From: an uncultured Clostridium sp.
Lineage (GTDB): Bacteria > Bacillota > Clostridia > TANB77 > CAG-508
Direction: 5' to 3'
Length of the DNA stretch: 40,907 bases
Assembly: GCA_947567695.1 (NCBI GenBank)
Contig: CANONT010000012.1
Location: 1-40,907, forward strand
Each line of letters starts with the position of its first letter. The stretch's first letter is position 1. The notes under the pieces were generated by a model. That model saw only the letters and a list, made by a program, of their open reading frames with translations, had not been told where the DNA came from and did no database searches. This document shows, in pieces, positions 9,004-18,608 of the stretch. The position numbers were made by a program, and so were the translations under genes.

Positions 9004-9699
9004 TTATGGTAGATAATTTTGATATTCTCCATTTTTATATACAAAAAAGTCTCCTTCTTTTTTATCCTTTAACAATTCTTTCGGAAACTCTATTTCCTCT
9101 ATTCCTTCATTACTGCCATTTGTAACATCAAATAGCCATACGCTATCACCAACATTCTCTGACATTTCATAAATATGCCCTTCCACTCTTTTGCTTTCTA
9201 AGAACTCGGTTTGCTCTTTTACTAATTCATCTTTCATATTATTTATTTCTTCTTCAATTTCTTTAGTTGCTTCTTCATCCAAAATATAACTATTTCCAGA
9301 TTTTCTTAACACACTTCCTATTGTAGCCCCATTTGGTAGGATATCTTTAGTTTCTTCCATAATAGCATGGCTTTTTCCTTCTCCGCAAACGCATAAATTA
9401 TAACCATTTTCTAGTTTGGAATTTTTGTTATAAATGTAATACATTTGCCCTTTATCCAATGTTTGTTTTGCATAATTATTTAAAATATGGCTTCTTTCTA
9501 CAAGCATTTTATCTCTATATTTTGCTGTTATTTTAATTCCATTATGAGTAGGATTAACCAATGATATGTCCTCCTTTTCAATATTTTCATAATTGGATAT
9601 ACTACTTTCTAAATAACTTTGTAATTCTTTGATAAAGTTTTGAACAAATTTATTATTTTTAACATCATTAACTATGTTATTGATTAAATCTAAATTCAA
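9004..9699 (-). CDS. cytosolic protein of unknown function
   Basis: 231 aa, not recognised. It has no signal or membrane segment. The first part is helical (INNIVNDVKNN...), the middle has a beta-looking region with CVCGEG near residue 107, then an E/K-rich helix (about 160-190), and it ends in WLFDVTNGSNEG and an acidic tail. The start is a TTG at 9699, preceded by AGGAGAGTG; no in-frame ATG lies near and the upstream ATG is in another frame with an early stop. It is first in the transcript from the strong promoter at 9782-9810, ahead of mtaD. Confidence 0.6.
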   Translation of the reverse strand: MNLDLINNIVNDVKNNKFVQNFIKELQSYLESSISNYENIEKEDISLVNPTHNGIKITAKYRDKMLVERSHILNNYAKQTLDKGQMYYIYNKNSKLENGYNLCVCGEGKSHAIMEETKDILPNGATIGSVLRKSGNSYILDEEATKEIEEEINNMKDELVKEQTEFLESKRVEGHIYEMSENVGDSVWLFDVTNGSNEGIEEIEFPKELLKDKKEGDFFVYKNGEYQNYLP

Positions 9700-9781
9700 T
9701 AAACATCACTCTCCTATTCAAATTTTTCTTCTTGGAAAAACTACTATTGAAATATAGCAGAAAAGATTTAAATTTAGAGTA

Positions 9782-9810
9782 ATTATATATTGTTCAACAC
9801 CATTTGTCAA
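9782..9810 (-). promoter_or_regulatory. perfect consensus promoter for the 9699-5796 transcript
   Basis: Minus strand TTGACA (9810-9805), 17-bp spacer, TATAAT (9787-9782). It overlaps the end of the nuclease gene and drives the unknown-mtaD-DUF1294-transglutaminase series. Confidence 0.8.
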
Positions 9811-10569
9811 CTAGTTGTTAAGCAATTCTCCCGTTGTATAGTCTATATTAGCTCCTGGTGTCACATTATAAACAAAAATATTAAAAGACAATCCTTTTCC
9901 ATTATCTTCTACCGAATAGGCTTCCATTTCCACACCACTTGCTAAAAGATTTTCTCCTTTAAAAATAGGCGTAACTCTATATAGAACATGATTGTTTGCA
10001 TTTTTGTCAATATATTCATATACTAATCTTTCAATTGGTAACATCCCTTGAACATTAAAATATCTTGTTCCTGTAATTAAATTTTGTTTATTAGCATCTT
10101 CATCTGATAAACTATGTGCTATCAAGTGGCATCTATTATATAAGTATTCTCCATTAAATTTAGCTTGTTTCCACCCTGTTGGATGAACAGAACTAATATT
10201 ACCTCTTTCATCACCTTCTGGTGGCATTATTTCCTTGCATATGTTTGCATAAGCTACTCCACATCTTCCCAAATAATCTAATTCACTGTAATTTTCAAAA
10301 GCGTCTGTTGTATAATCAGATTCACTAAAATATGGCTTATTATCATTAATTTTCACGCATATTTCACCAGAATATTCTGGAATATTTTCTAAACGAGAAT
10401 ATGTAATTTGACTTAAAACATTGGCATCACTTTGTACATCATTTGACTTATCATTAATTCTCTCAGCAAAGTATGCTACTATAATTATGCTTACAAATAT
10501 AATTACAGTAGCTATTAGTCGTCTTATACTTATATTTTTATTACTTTTTCTTTTGATCAAATGTTTCAT
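9811..10569 (-). CDS. membrane-anchored DNA/RNA non-specific endonuclease (NucA/EndA-like)
   Basis: About 252 aa. One N-terminal membrane segment (RRLIATVIIFVSIIIVAYF) anchors or exports the protein. The nuclease domain shows the beta-beta-alpha metal motif as LYNRCHLIAHSL, in which His is the expected catalytic base (a variant of DRGH). It continues NKQNLITGTRYFNVQGML, with the Asn of the family, and ends with conserved NIFVYNVTPG. It would degrade extracellular nucleic acid. The start is uncertain: with the promoter at 10583-10611, ATG 10569 directly abuts AAAAGGAG, whereas TTG 10560 has better spacing (9 nt). In-frame sequence further upstream is repeat-derived. Confidence 0.8.
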   Translation of the reverse strand: MKHLIKRKSNKNISIRRLIATVIIFVSIIIVAYFAERINDKSNDVQSDANVLSQITYSRLENIPEYSGEICVKINDNKPYFSESDYTTDAFENYSELDYLGRCGVAYANICKEIMPPEGDERGNISSVHPTGWKQAKFNGEYLYNRCHLIAHSLSDEDANKQNLITGTRYFNVQGMLPIERLVYEYIDKNANNHVLYRVTPIFKGENLLASGVEMEAYSVEDNGKGLSFNIFVYNVTPGANIDYTTGELLNN

Positions 10570-10582
10570 CTCCTTTTGGAGC

Positions 10583-10611
10583 ATTATATCATATGTATTT
10601 AAGAGTATCAA
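10583..10611 (-). promoter_or_regulatory. promoter of the secreted nuclease gene
   Basis: Minus strand TTGATA (10611-10606), 17 bp, TATAAT (10588-10583). The predicted start near 10576 gives a very short leader and rules out the upstream in-frame ATGs. Confidence 0.7.
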
Positions 10612-10623
10612 TATGAAGTTAGT

Positions 10624-10741
10624 TTCAAGTTTCGGCTTTTGGCAAAGGAAGGTTATGCCATGTGCAAAAGGAAACGAACCTAAAGGCATAACTTATCTGT
10701 ACGCACTAAAGTGCTACAGCTAAGAAATCCCCATTGCACAT
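10624..10741. repeat. composite repeat remnant: solo MITE end plus a split REP unit
   Basis: TTCAAGTTTCGG (10624-10635) matches the end of the 192-bp MITEs at 4848 and 18352, but no opposite end is present. It is followed by half a TTGCACA-type REP unit (10659-10676, ends GAAACG). The other half (10729-10741, CCCCATTGCACA) lies 52 bp away. The insert (10677-10728) contains GGCATAAC, complementary to GTTATGCC just outside the first half. The repeat abuts the stop codon of polC. Confidence 0.7.
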
Positions 10742-13700
10742 TAGCCAAACAAGCTCATTTGATTACTTTGACTCATACCCTCCAAACAGCCAAATTTCTT
10801 GAGTAAATCTGTCACAGCTGTTCCCACTTTAGAACGTATTTTTAGGTCATCAATGGACATAAATTTTCCTTCTTCACGAGCCTTTTCAATTCCTAAAGCT
10901 GCCACAGTTCCCAATCCAGGGATACTATTTAATGGTGGTCTAATTCCGGCCTCTTCTACCAAAAACTTTGTACTATGAGATTGATATAAATCAATTGGCA
11001 AAAAGTTGAAGCCTCTTTCATACATTTCTAAAACCAACTCTAAAATGGCATACATATTCTTTTCTTTGACAGTTGCGCTATTTCCTGCTAAATCAATTTC
11101 TTTCATCTTGTTTTTTACCTTTTCTTTTCCATAAATCATATATTCACTATCAAATTCATCTGCTCTGATAGAGAAATAAGCGGCATAATAAGCTAATGGT
11201 TCATGGACTTTAAACCAAGCAATACGAAAAGCATTCGTTACATAAGCTGCTGCATGGGCTTTTGGGAACATGTATTTTATTTTTTCACAAGATTTGATAT
11301 ACCAATCTGGCACATCATGCTCCTTCATTAATGCGACATATTCTGCCCATTTTTCTGGGTCTTTTAAGGCTTTTCCTTTACGAACCGTTTCCATGATTTT
11401 GAAAGCTGGATTGGGTGGTAAACCTTGTTTGATTAAATAAATCATAATATCATCACGACAACAAATGGCATCTTGCAGAGTCACAGTTCCCGCTTCAATC
11501 AAGCTTTGAGCATTTCCTAACCACACATCGGTACCATGTGATAACCCTGAAATTCGGATTAACTCATCAAATGTGGTTGGTCTTGTGTCAACTAACATAC
11601 CGTCTTACGAATTTTGTTCCAAATTCTGGTACGCCAAAGCTTCCTACTTCGGAATGAATTTGCTCTGGTGTAACCCCTAATGCCTTTGTAGAACTAAAGA
11701 TTGACATTGTTTCTTTGTCATCTAATGGCACTTTAGTTGGGTCTTTCCCTGTGATATCTTGTAACATTCTGATCATGGTTGGATCATCATGCCCTAATAT
11801 ATCCAACTTTAATAAATTTTGGTCAATGGAGTGATAATCAAAATGAGTGGTTATAATATCTGATTTTGGGTCATCTGCTGGATGTTGTACGGGACAAAAC
11901 TCATAGATTTCCCTTCCTTTTGGTACAACAATAATTCCCCCTGGATGCTGTCCAGTCGTCCTTTTGATTCCTGTACAACCAGTTGCTAATCTTTGGGTTT
12001 CTGCTCGATTAATGGGAATATTTCTCTCTTCAAAATACTTTTTTACATAGCCAAAAGCTGTCTTATCTGCTATCGTTCCTATGGTTCCTGCTTTAAATGT
12101 AGTACCTTTTCCAAAAATAACTTCTGTATATTTATGGGCTTTGGCTTGATATTCTCCAGAAAAATTCAAATCAATATCTGGTTCCTTGTCACCATTAAAA
12201 CCTAAAAAGGTTTCAAATGGTATATCCATTCCATCTTTATCTAAGGCATGTCCACATTTTGGGCATGCTTTATCTGGTAAATCAAATCCATTCTTACAGC
12301 CATAGTCTGTAAAATCCGAATATTTACAATTGGGACATCGATAATGAGGAGGTAATGAATTTACCTCTGTAATTCCTGTCATGTTAGCCGCAAAAGAGGA
12401 ACCAACAGAACCTCTTGAGCCTACAATATAGCCATCTTCATTGGATTTCCATACTAATTTTTGGGCAATGATGTACATAACTGAAAAACCATTTTTGATA
12501 ATCGAATCTAATTCTTTGTCTAATCTGTCTTGTACTAACTCTGGCAAGGGATCACCATATAATTCATGGGCTTTATCATAAGCAATATCTTTAATGGTCT
12601 GTTCGCACCCCGGAATATGTGGTGGACATTTTTCCGGCGAGATCGGACTGATTTGGTCACACAGATCGGCAATTAAATTGGTGTTTGTGACTACTACTTC
12701 ATAGGCTTTCTCTTTTCCTAAATAACTAAACTCCTCTAGCATTTCTTCCGTTGTTCTTAAATATAACGGTGCTTGATTGTCTGCATCTTCATAGCCTTGT
12801 CCTGCTTCTAAAATACGCCTGTAAATTTCGTCTTGTGGATCCATAAAATGGACATCACCTGTTGCTACCACTGGCTTATTTAACTTTTCTCCTAAGTCGA
12901 CAATCTTTCGATTAATATCACGCAAGGTCTCTTCATCTTTGACAATTTCTCTTCTGATTAAAAATTGATTATTCCCTGTTGGTTGAATTTCTAAATAGTC
13001 ATAGTCATTCGCAATGGCTTCAATTTCATCATCGGTTCTTCCTAGCTCAATAGCTTGATACAATTCACCTGCTTCACAGGCACTTCCTAAGATTAATCCC
13101 TCGGAATATTTTTTATACAAACTCTTTAAAATTCTAGGCTTTCTGTAAAAATAATCTAAATGAGAAAGAGAAACTAATCGATATAAATTTCGTAAGCCCA
13201 CATAGTTTTTGGCTAAAATGATGGCATGATAGGTTTTTAATTTTTTATATTCCTCTTTTTTTGCCTCTTCTGTGCTACTAACTTCGTCAATATCATCTAC
13301 TGTTTTAGCACCACGTTTCTTCAACATGTCTAACATAACATGAAAAACTTTAACAGTTGTATCGACATCATCTAAGGCACGATGAGCTACTTCTACTTTA
13401 ATTCCTAGATTTTCCGCAATTTTTCCTAATTTATATTTCTTATAATCTGGAAATAAATCTTTGGCTAAACTTAAAGTATCTAAATACGTATAATCAAATT
13501 CATATCCCAAATTTATCGCATTTTGCTTTAAAAATCCCATGTCAAATGGTGCATTATGGGCAACTAAAACAGAGCCTTCGATAAAGGCTAAAATTTGGGG
13601 AAAGACTTGTTCAATCGTTTCGGCATCTTTTACCATGTCATCTGTTATATTCGTAACTTCTGTTACTCTTTGTGGAATGTGTTTTTGGGGATTGACAAAA

Positions 13701-15511
13701 CAACTAAATTGGTCAATCACTTCTCCGTTTTTTACTTTCATAATGCCGACTTCTGTAATCTTTTCTGTGGTTGCTGAAAAACCTGTGGTCTCTAAATCCA
13801 GTACACAGTAAGTGGTATCAATCTCTTGTCCTTTGCTATTGGTCACAATGGCATTTTTGTCTGGTGCTAAATACGCCTCTACGCCATACAAAATCTTCAT
13901 GTCTGGATTATCATATCCTAACATTTTATGGGCTTCTGGAAAGGCTTGTACCACACCATGATCGGTAATGGCTATGGATTTCATGCCCCATTTCATGGCT
14001 CTTTTGATTAAATCTTTGGCTGATGTCATGGCATCCATTTGGCTCATTTGCGTATGCATGTGTAATTCTACTCTCTTTACTTCGCTATTGTCTTGTCTTG
14101 TTTCTTTTTTTAGTCCTTCGGTTTCTATAATGGTATTTGCCATAACAGTTAATTCATTGGAAAAGGTGTCCATTTGAGCAGTTCCAGCTATTTTAAGTCC
14201 TTTGGCATTTTGAATTCTTTTTATCATTCTTTTTGCTTTTTCTTTTTCCAAAAAAGCTTTACAAGTAATGGTACTGGTACCATCATATAGGTCAAAACTA
14301 AATAATGTTTTTCCTGATTTTAGAGTTCTGTCTTCTGTAAAAATGACTTCTCCTTGTAATACTATTTTTCCGTCATCAACGCCTAAATCTTCCACTTTTA
14401 CTAATGGATCGGTAATATTTTGTGTAGTTCCTAAAATGAGTGGCGTTTCCTCCTGTTCTTCTTCCGTTGGCAATTCTGGAAGTTCGCTATTGGTCTCTAT
14501 AATGGTATTGGCAATTACGGTAATGTCGCCAGCATAGGTGTCTAATCCCGCTTTTCCTATGGTTTTAATGGCTGTGGCTGTTTTTATTTTTTCTACAATT
14601 TCTTGTCCTTCGGCATAATCTTTGGCAAAAGATTTACAGGTAATGGTTCCTGTGCCATCATACAAATCAAAAATGATCATTCCTTTGCCTGACTTGGTTT
14701 CTCGTACATCTGTTGTAACGATTCTTCCTTCTAAGGTTACTCTTCCGTCATTGGCGGTAATATCTTTGATTTTCATGTGCTTTTCTTTGGCTTTGGATGG
14801 TTTTCCCATAATGTATTCTTGCTCTTGTGGACTTGGCATTTCCATTTCCTCTGGTGGAATATACCCTTCTAAATCGATTGGTGGAGCATAATCTATGTCA
14901 TGATATTCTGGTACCATATCTGGATTTTCTTTTTCCATGGCATGTTGTCTGTTTTCTTCTTCGATATGGGCTATCATCTCAGCTTCTTGCTTTTGGATGT
15001 TTTTACGGATTTCACTCATTTCTTTTTTGGATAAATCTTCTGTGAGATCAATGATATATTCCTCTCCAAATAAGTTTTTTATGGTTTTTTGCAATTCTTG
15101 GTCTGTTTTTTTGGCTTTTAAAAAGTCGGCTCCTTGGATGTGCATTTTGATATGAATGGTCTTTTCTTCTACTGTTACGTCACTTTTTAGTAGCAACATG
15201 GGTTTGGCTAGTGGGTATTTGTGTGACATATAAGCTATGATATTTTTCCATTCTTCTGGTATGGACTTTTTTTCTACTTTTTCGTGATATTCTATGTTGA
15301 TATCTATGTGTTCAAATTGAAATCTTTGTTTTAAAAAGTTTTCAAAATACCATATCTCTTTGATTTCTATGTATTCGTCTAAGTATAAAATGACTTGCAA
15401 GGTATTGGTCTTTTTGATCACATTTAGACTTCTGATTTCTGCGTATTTTAGATTGGAATTGGTTTTATAATCACTGAATATTTCTTCTACTTTTTTTGCT
15501 TTTTCTGACAC
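10741..15511 (-). CDS. polC: DNA polymerase III alpha subunit PolC, interrupted by one +1 frameshift
   Basis: Gram-positive replicative polymerase with 3'-5' exonuclease. Two adjoining frames, 15511-11588 and 11598-10741, give a 1589-aa product if one base is skipped. Order: N-terminal domain; two OB-like repeats (about 246-340 and 370-465, both with FDLYDGT.TITCK); PHP (VELHMHTQMS, AITDHG); DnaQ exonuclease with DLETTGF and AHNAPFD; a zinc cluster (CPNC...CPKCG); palm PDIDLNFSG; and C-terminal domain GLSHGTDVWLGNAQ. The zero frame ends four codons after CGG (11602-11600). Skipping its C gives FVR-G-MLVDTRPTTF, as in intact homologs. This is the only in-frame CGG in the gene. The start is GTG 15511 with AGGAAGG 13 nt upstream. 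A lethal break is unlikely in an essential gene. Confidence 0.93.
11600..11602 (-). other. +1 frameshift site (CGG) in polC
   Basis: Minus strand AGA CGG TAT GTT AGT TGA in the zero frame; with the C skipped it reads AGA GGT ATG TTA GTT GAC. The shift joins the N-terminal 1303 residues to the C-terminal polymerase segment with a glycine at the junction. Confidence 0.85.
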
Positions 15512-15623
15512 TTTTTATTTCATTCCTTCCTAAGTATTTATGTGATATATTTTTGGTATAACTAAACTTTCTATTTTTATATAGATTGCTCTTACCCTTT
15601 CATCTGTTTTATATTTTAAGGGT

Positions 15624-15652
15624 ATTTTATCATAATCTTTTTGCTTTCTCAA
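15624..15652 (-). promoter_or_regulatory. polC promoter
   Basis: Minus strand TTGAGA (15652-15647), 17 bp, TAAAAT (15629-15624). The leader starts near 15617 and contains TACCCTT/AAGGGTA, a possible 7-bp hairpin, about 90 bases before the GTG start. The rest of the 321-bp interval 15512-15832 holds no gene. Confidence 0.65.
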
Positions 15653-15783
15653 TAAATTTTTTCAGTTTTGGGATATTTTAAAATAAAATCTGTATTCGTT
15701 CACTCATAAAAATTGCAAAGTAATTTTCTGTGAAATGCTTTATATTATAGGAAGTTTAGAAAACTTTCCTATAACATGAGAAA

Positions 15784-15827
15784 AAAGACTTCCTCCCTTA
15801 TGAAAGAGAAAAAGTCTTTTTTTGGAC
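15784..15827. terminator. terminator hairpin after the 15833-16231 gene
   Basis: AAAGACTT pairs with AAGTCTTT around a loop, with T-runs on both strands, so it can work in either direction. On the minus strand it ends the small membrane protein gene. Confidence 0.75.
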
Positions 15828-15832
15828 GGAAA

Positions 15833-16231
15833 TTATAATCTGTCTTCCTCAAGCAATTCCTTGCCGTGGTAAACACCAATAATACTTACGCTTATAAATA
15901 TTATACTAAGTATAATGCATTCACTCATATAAGTTATTGGTGTGAAAATTTCGCTCTCACCTTGGCTGATAATAGTCATTATAAGAAACAACATTATCAC
16001 AAAAAAATCAATTATTCCTAATATAATTAATTTCTTGTGTCTCCGTATATTATTGTTCCCTATACATACCAGATACAACAGTGCCAACATTCCTGCACCT
16101 GCTATGGTGTCAAAAGTAATGAACGTTTTCCGATTTTCATAAAAAACTCCACAAATCCCTTCTGTAATGATACCAATAATAGCCACCATTACAAACGTTA
16201 CTAAGATCTTTTTTTCCATTCTTTTTTTCAT
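15833..16231 (-). CDS. four-helix membrane protein of unknown function with in-frame CGG codons
   Basis: 132 aa, not recognised. There are four hydrophobic segments separated by short loops; the basic loop NIRRHKK between segments 2 and 3 probably faces the cytosol. ATG 16231 is chosen because GGAGG lies 8 nt upstream; the TTG at 16246 overlaps that site. It contains two in-frame CGG codons (34 and 63) through which the frame stays open and sensible, in contrast to the shift genes nearby. A +1 shift at either would stop within a dozen codons. Its codon choice (CTG, GGG, CGG) differs from its neighbours, suggesting recent acquisition. Confidence 0.6.
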   Translation of the reverse strand: MKKRMEKKILVTFVMVAIIGIITEGICGVFYENRKTFITFDTIAGAGMLALLYLVCIGNNNIRRHKKLIILGIIDFFVIMLFLIMTIISQGESEIFTPITYMSECIILSIIFISVSIIGVYHGKELLEEDRL

Positions 16232-16380
16232 ATTCATGTCCTCCAATCATTTTTTTGTTATCCATGTTAACCACAAATAGGAGGAGTTTTCCTCCACCAA
16301 TTGGTAAATACAGGAATTAACTCTATATACATAAACCCTAAATTTATTATATCATATTTTACATAAAATTTCCATATGTT

Positions 16381-16548
16381 CTACATATTTTTTTGATCCA
16401 TTTCAAAAGCAACTATATCATAATGATGAACATAATTCCATACTGTTATCTTCTTATATTCAGTAGGAATTTCATTCATAAATCTAAATCTACATTTGCC
16501 AAAGTGATCAGGAAAAAATAAAAATGCCACTGTTTGATAAAGATTCAA
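16381..16548 (-). CDS. small hypothetical protein (TTG start)
   Basis: 55 aa, not recognised. It begins with a TTG preceded by AAAGGAG at 7 nt, and a promoter is placed suitably upstream (16592-16620). The sequence contains aromatic-rich LFFPDHFGKCRFRF and VHHYDIVAF. It is short and could be spurious, but the promoter, ribosome site and open frame agree. Confidence 0.4.
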   Translation of the reverse strand: MNLYQTVAFLFFPDHFGKCRFRFMNEIPTEYKKITVWNYVHHYDIVAFEMDQKNM

Positions 16549-16591
16549 ATTTTTTCTCCTTTCTTTATGCCTAGTTTTCAACTACTCTCGC

Positions 16592-16620
16592 ATTATAACA
16601 TGCTTTTCTTGATTTCACAA
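16592..16620 (-). promoter_or_regulatory. promoter of the 55-aa gene
   Basis: Minus strand TTGTGA (16620-16615), 17 bp, TATAAT (16597-16592). Confidence 0.6.
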
Positions 16621-16762
16621 TTCTATATTTTATATAAGTTATTTTTTCTTTTATTAATTTCTAAATATATTTGTAACACATTTTTTCCTTCCACATATTA
16701 TATAACATACAAAGGAAACAAACAAAAGAAAACATATTTCTTTATGGAAGGGGGGCTAGACT

Positions 16763-16882
16763 ATGCCAGAAAATAGAGGATGCGGATGTGGATTCGGTTT
16801 CGGTGATGACTGTTGCTGGATTATAATCCTAATATTATTAATCTGCTGTTGTTGCGGTGGTAACAGAGGAGGATGTTGCTAA
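16763..16882 (+). CDS. Cys/Gly-rich tiny membrane protein, spore-associated type
   Basis: 39 aa: a CGCGFGFGDDCC head, a hydrophobic WIIILILLI helix, then CCCCGG and a GGCC tail. The build resembles the small Gly-rich YjcZ-type proteins of sporulating Firmicutes, but with ten cysteines (two head pairs or singles, a run of four, and a terminal pair). Metal binding or disulfide cross-linking is inference only. A strong AAGGGGGG ribosome site lies 7-8 nt before the ATG, and a clean terminator follows, so it is a monocistronic unit. Confidence 0.7.
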   Translation: MPENRGCGCGFGFGDDCCWIIILILLICCCCGGNRGGCC

Positions 16883-16898
16883 TCCTTTTCTAAACAAA

Positions 16899-16925
16899 AA
16901 CTCCCTTAAAATAGGGAGTTTTTTA
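16899..16925 (+). terminator. Rho-independent terminator of the Cys-rich gene
   Basis: AACTCCCT/AGGGAGTT stem with a 6-nt loop followed by TTTTTT. The symmetry also gives a usable hairpin on the other strand for incoming minus transcription. Confidence 0.85.
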
Positions 16926-16985
16926 GTGGGAATTTATAGAATTTCTTTGCGATTGCCGCCACTTAGAAATTTTTAAATTCGTTTT

Positions 16986-18257
16986 TTATTCTTTAAATCT
17001 CTTACCTTTATGTTTTTCCTTTTTCTTCTTTCCTTTACTCTCTGTCTCATAATCTTCTTCTGGTTCAGCCACATCTTCCTCTGTATCGGAACCTTCTAAC
17101 ATTTCTTCCCCTTTTTCCTCTGAGCTATTTGCTGTTTCTTCAACCTCGTCTTTCATGAATGATTTTGGAAGTTCTTCTTTTTCTTCTTCGTCATCATAAT
17201 TATTCTTTCCATACAAAGAAACTCCTGAATAATCCTCCGCTATACTTTGATTTTTTCTGTGCTTTAAGACAATAAATACAACGATGGCAATTAAAATTAC
17301 AACAGCCACAACAATCCCTATCATTGTTTTCTGTTCCCTTGCTTTCTTTTCTGCTTCCTCTTTGGCGATGGCTTCTTCATCTACAAGACTTTTATCTAAT
17401 GTGATTTGATAAGTTGCTACATTATTTCCATGTTTGTCAGAAACCAGTATCGTAATCGTATTTTCTCCTTCTTGCAAATTTTCATTACCAGTTACTTCCA
17501 CAAGATAATCTTCATCTGTTGGTATTGCTTCCATCTCTAATTTAGTATCTTCTCCTATATATTTAGCTGTATATTCATATACATTTGTATTAAACTCTGG
17601 TGATAAGTCCAAATTACTAATTTTTAATTCTGATAAACCATTTCCACTATTTTCTTCGTTTTCCCCTTCTTGTTCTCCACGAGTAATGTTGATTGTATAT
17701 GTTTTTTCCGTTCCATCTTCTGCTGTAACTACTACATCTACTTTATTATCTCCACTTTCCAACGTTTTCTTTCCTGTGCCAGTAACTTTTGCTTTGGTGT
17801 CTTGTGCTTTAGCATAAACCTCTATTGTCTTTGTACTTTCTGGAACAACCGCTTTGTAAGAAGTCGTACCCGCCTTAAATCCACTAAAATCATGTGGTTT
17901 TATCCCTAAATTACTCAAATTGGCATTACTTGATTTTGTTGTCGTCGTGTTATTTGTAGTATTAGATGCATTCGTGCTATTAGCCGTATTGTTTCCATTC
18001 GTGGTTGTATTTTTTTTCGTTGTGTTCCCTGTTGCATTACTAGTATTTTTACTATTTGTCGTTCCATTGGTCGTATTGCTAGTGCCAGTTTGTGTTGCCT
18101 TATTATTACTACTATTACTTGTCTGATTGGTTTCATTAACCGCTTCATTTTGAATTGTCAATAAACCAAATAAAATACTAAAACTAAGTACTATTGTAAT
18201 AAGCACATTGTTCTGAACTTTGGTATTTCTTCCCTCATTTTTACATTTCATTTTCAT
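16986..18257 (-). CDS. membrane-anchored surface protein with two cadherin-like beta-sandwich domains
   Basis: 423 aa. A signal-type N-terminus (about 17-35) is followed by an Asn/Thr/Ser low-complexity linker (about 41-112). Then come two copies of a cadherin-like beta-sandwich unit (about 113-195, with LSNLGIKPHDFSGFKAGTTS, and 207-290, with LSELKISNLDLSPEFNTNV), each ending in an I-T-I/QITLD strand. A membrane helix lies at about 312-332, and the cytosolic tail is very acidic then Lys-rich (KGKKKKEKHKGKR). The pattern fits a cell-wall-spanning adhesion or sensor protein with an inside tail. ATG 18257 follows GGGAGGTAAGAT. The low-complexity region gives long meaningless frames on the other strand. 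Confidence 0.82.
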   Translation of the reverse strand: MKMKCKNEGRNTKVQNNVLITIVLSFSILFGLLTIQNEAVNETNQTSNSSNNKATQTGTSNTTNGTTNSKNTSNATGNTTKKNTTTNGNNTANSTNASNTTNNTTTTKSSNANLSNLGIKPHDFSGFKAGTTSYKAVVPESTKTIEVYAKAQDTKAKVTGTGKKTLESGDNKVDVVVTAEDGTEKTYTINITRGEQEGENEENSGNGLSELKISNLDLSPEFNTNVYEYTAKYIGEDTKLEMEAIPTDEDYLVEVTGNENLQEGENTITILVSDKHGNNVATYQITLDKSLVDEEAIAKEEAEKKAREQKTMIGIVVAVVILIAIVVFIVLKHRKNQSIAEDYSGVSLYGKNNYDDEEEKEELPKSFMKDEVEETANSSEEKGEEMLEGSDTEEDVAEPEEDYETESKGKKKKEKHKGKRFKE

Positions 18258-18311
18258 ATCTTACCTCCCATTTTGGACATTATGTCGTATCATTTACTTG
18301 TTGATAACCCA

Positions 18312-18340
18312 ATTTTATCATTTGCTTTTTAGTTCGTCAA
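18312..18340 (-). promoter_or_regulatory. promoter of the cadherin-like surface protein gene
   Basis: Minus strand TTGACG (18340-18335), 17 bp, TAAAAT (18317-18312). It ends only 11 bp from MITE copy B. Confidence 0.65.
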
Positions 18341-18351
18341 CTAAAATCTTT

Positions 18352-18543
18352 TTCAAGTTTCGACTTTTTGCTAGTGAAGGGTGTAATATATCATTTTTTT
18401 ACACTTTGTGTGTCGCAACCTACCAAATCAATTATTTATCTGTAGGTTGCTCCAATCGCACTCGCTTCGCTCGTTTGGTCGCTTACGCAGTGTTGCAAAA
18501 ATGATATATTACACCCTTCACTAGCAAAAAGTCAAAACTTAAA
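18352..18543. mobile_element. 192-bp MITE-like hairpin element, copy B
   Basis: It has the same length and termini as the element at 4848, with its core in the opposite orientation. The left end is TTCAAGTTTCGAC; the right end has two mismatches. The core (about 18450-18490) reads as the reverse complement of the GCGTAAGCGACC...GATTGGAGC segment and includes GAGCGAAGCGAGTG. No target duplication is visible (AAATCTTT left, TATTACAA right), so it is probably older. It separates two divergent promoters. Confidence 0.8.
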
Positions 18544-18555
18544 TATTACAAAAAC

Positions 18556-18584
18556 TTACAATTTATTTCATTTTGTGATATAAT
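18556..18584 (+). promoter_or_regulatory. promoter of the U32 peptidase gene
   Basis: TTACAA (18556-18561), 17 bp, TATAAT (18579-18584), a short leader, then AAGGAG before the ATG at 18609. Confidence 0.7.
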
Positions 18585-18608
18585 ATCCAAGAAAAGGAGT
18601 ATTATATT

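Noticed and set aside
17915-18148. Frames on both strands over the Asn/Thr-rich linker
   Set aside because: They arise from low-complexity codons of the cadherin-like protein and have no ribosome sites.
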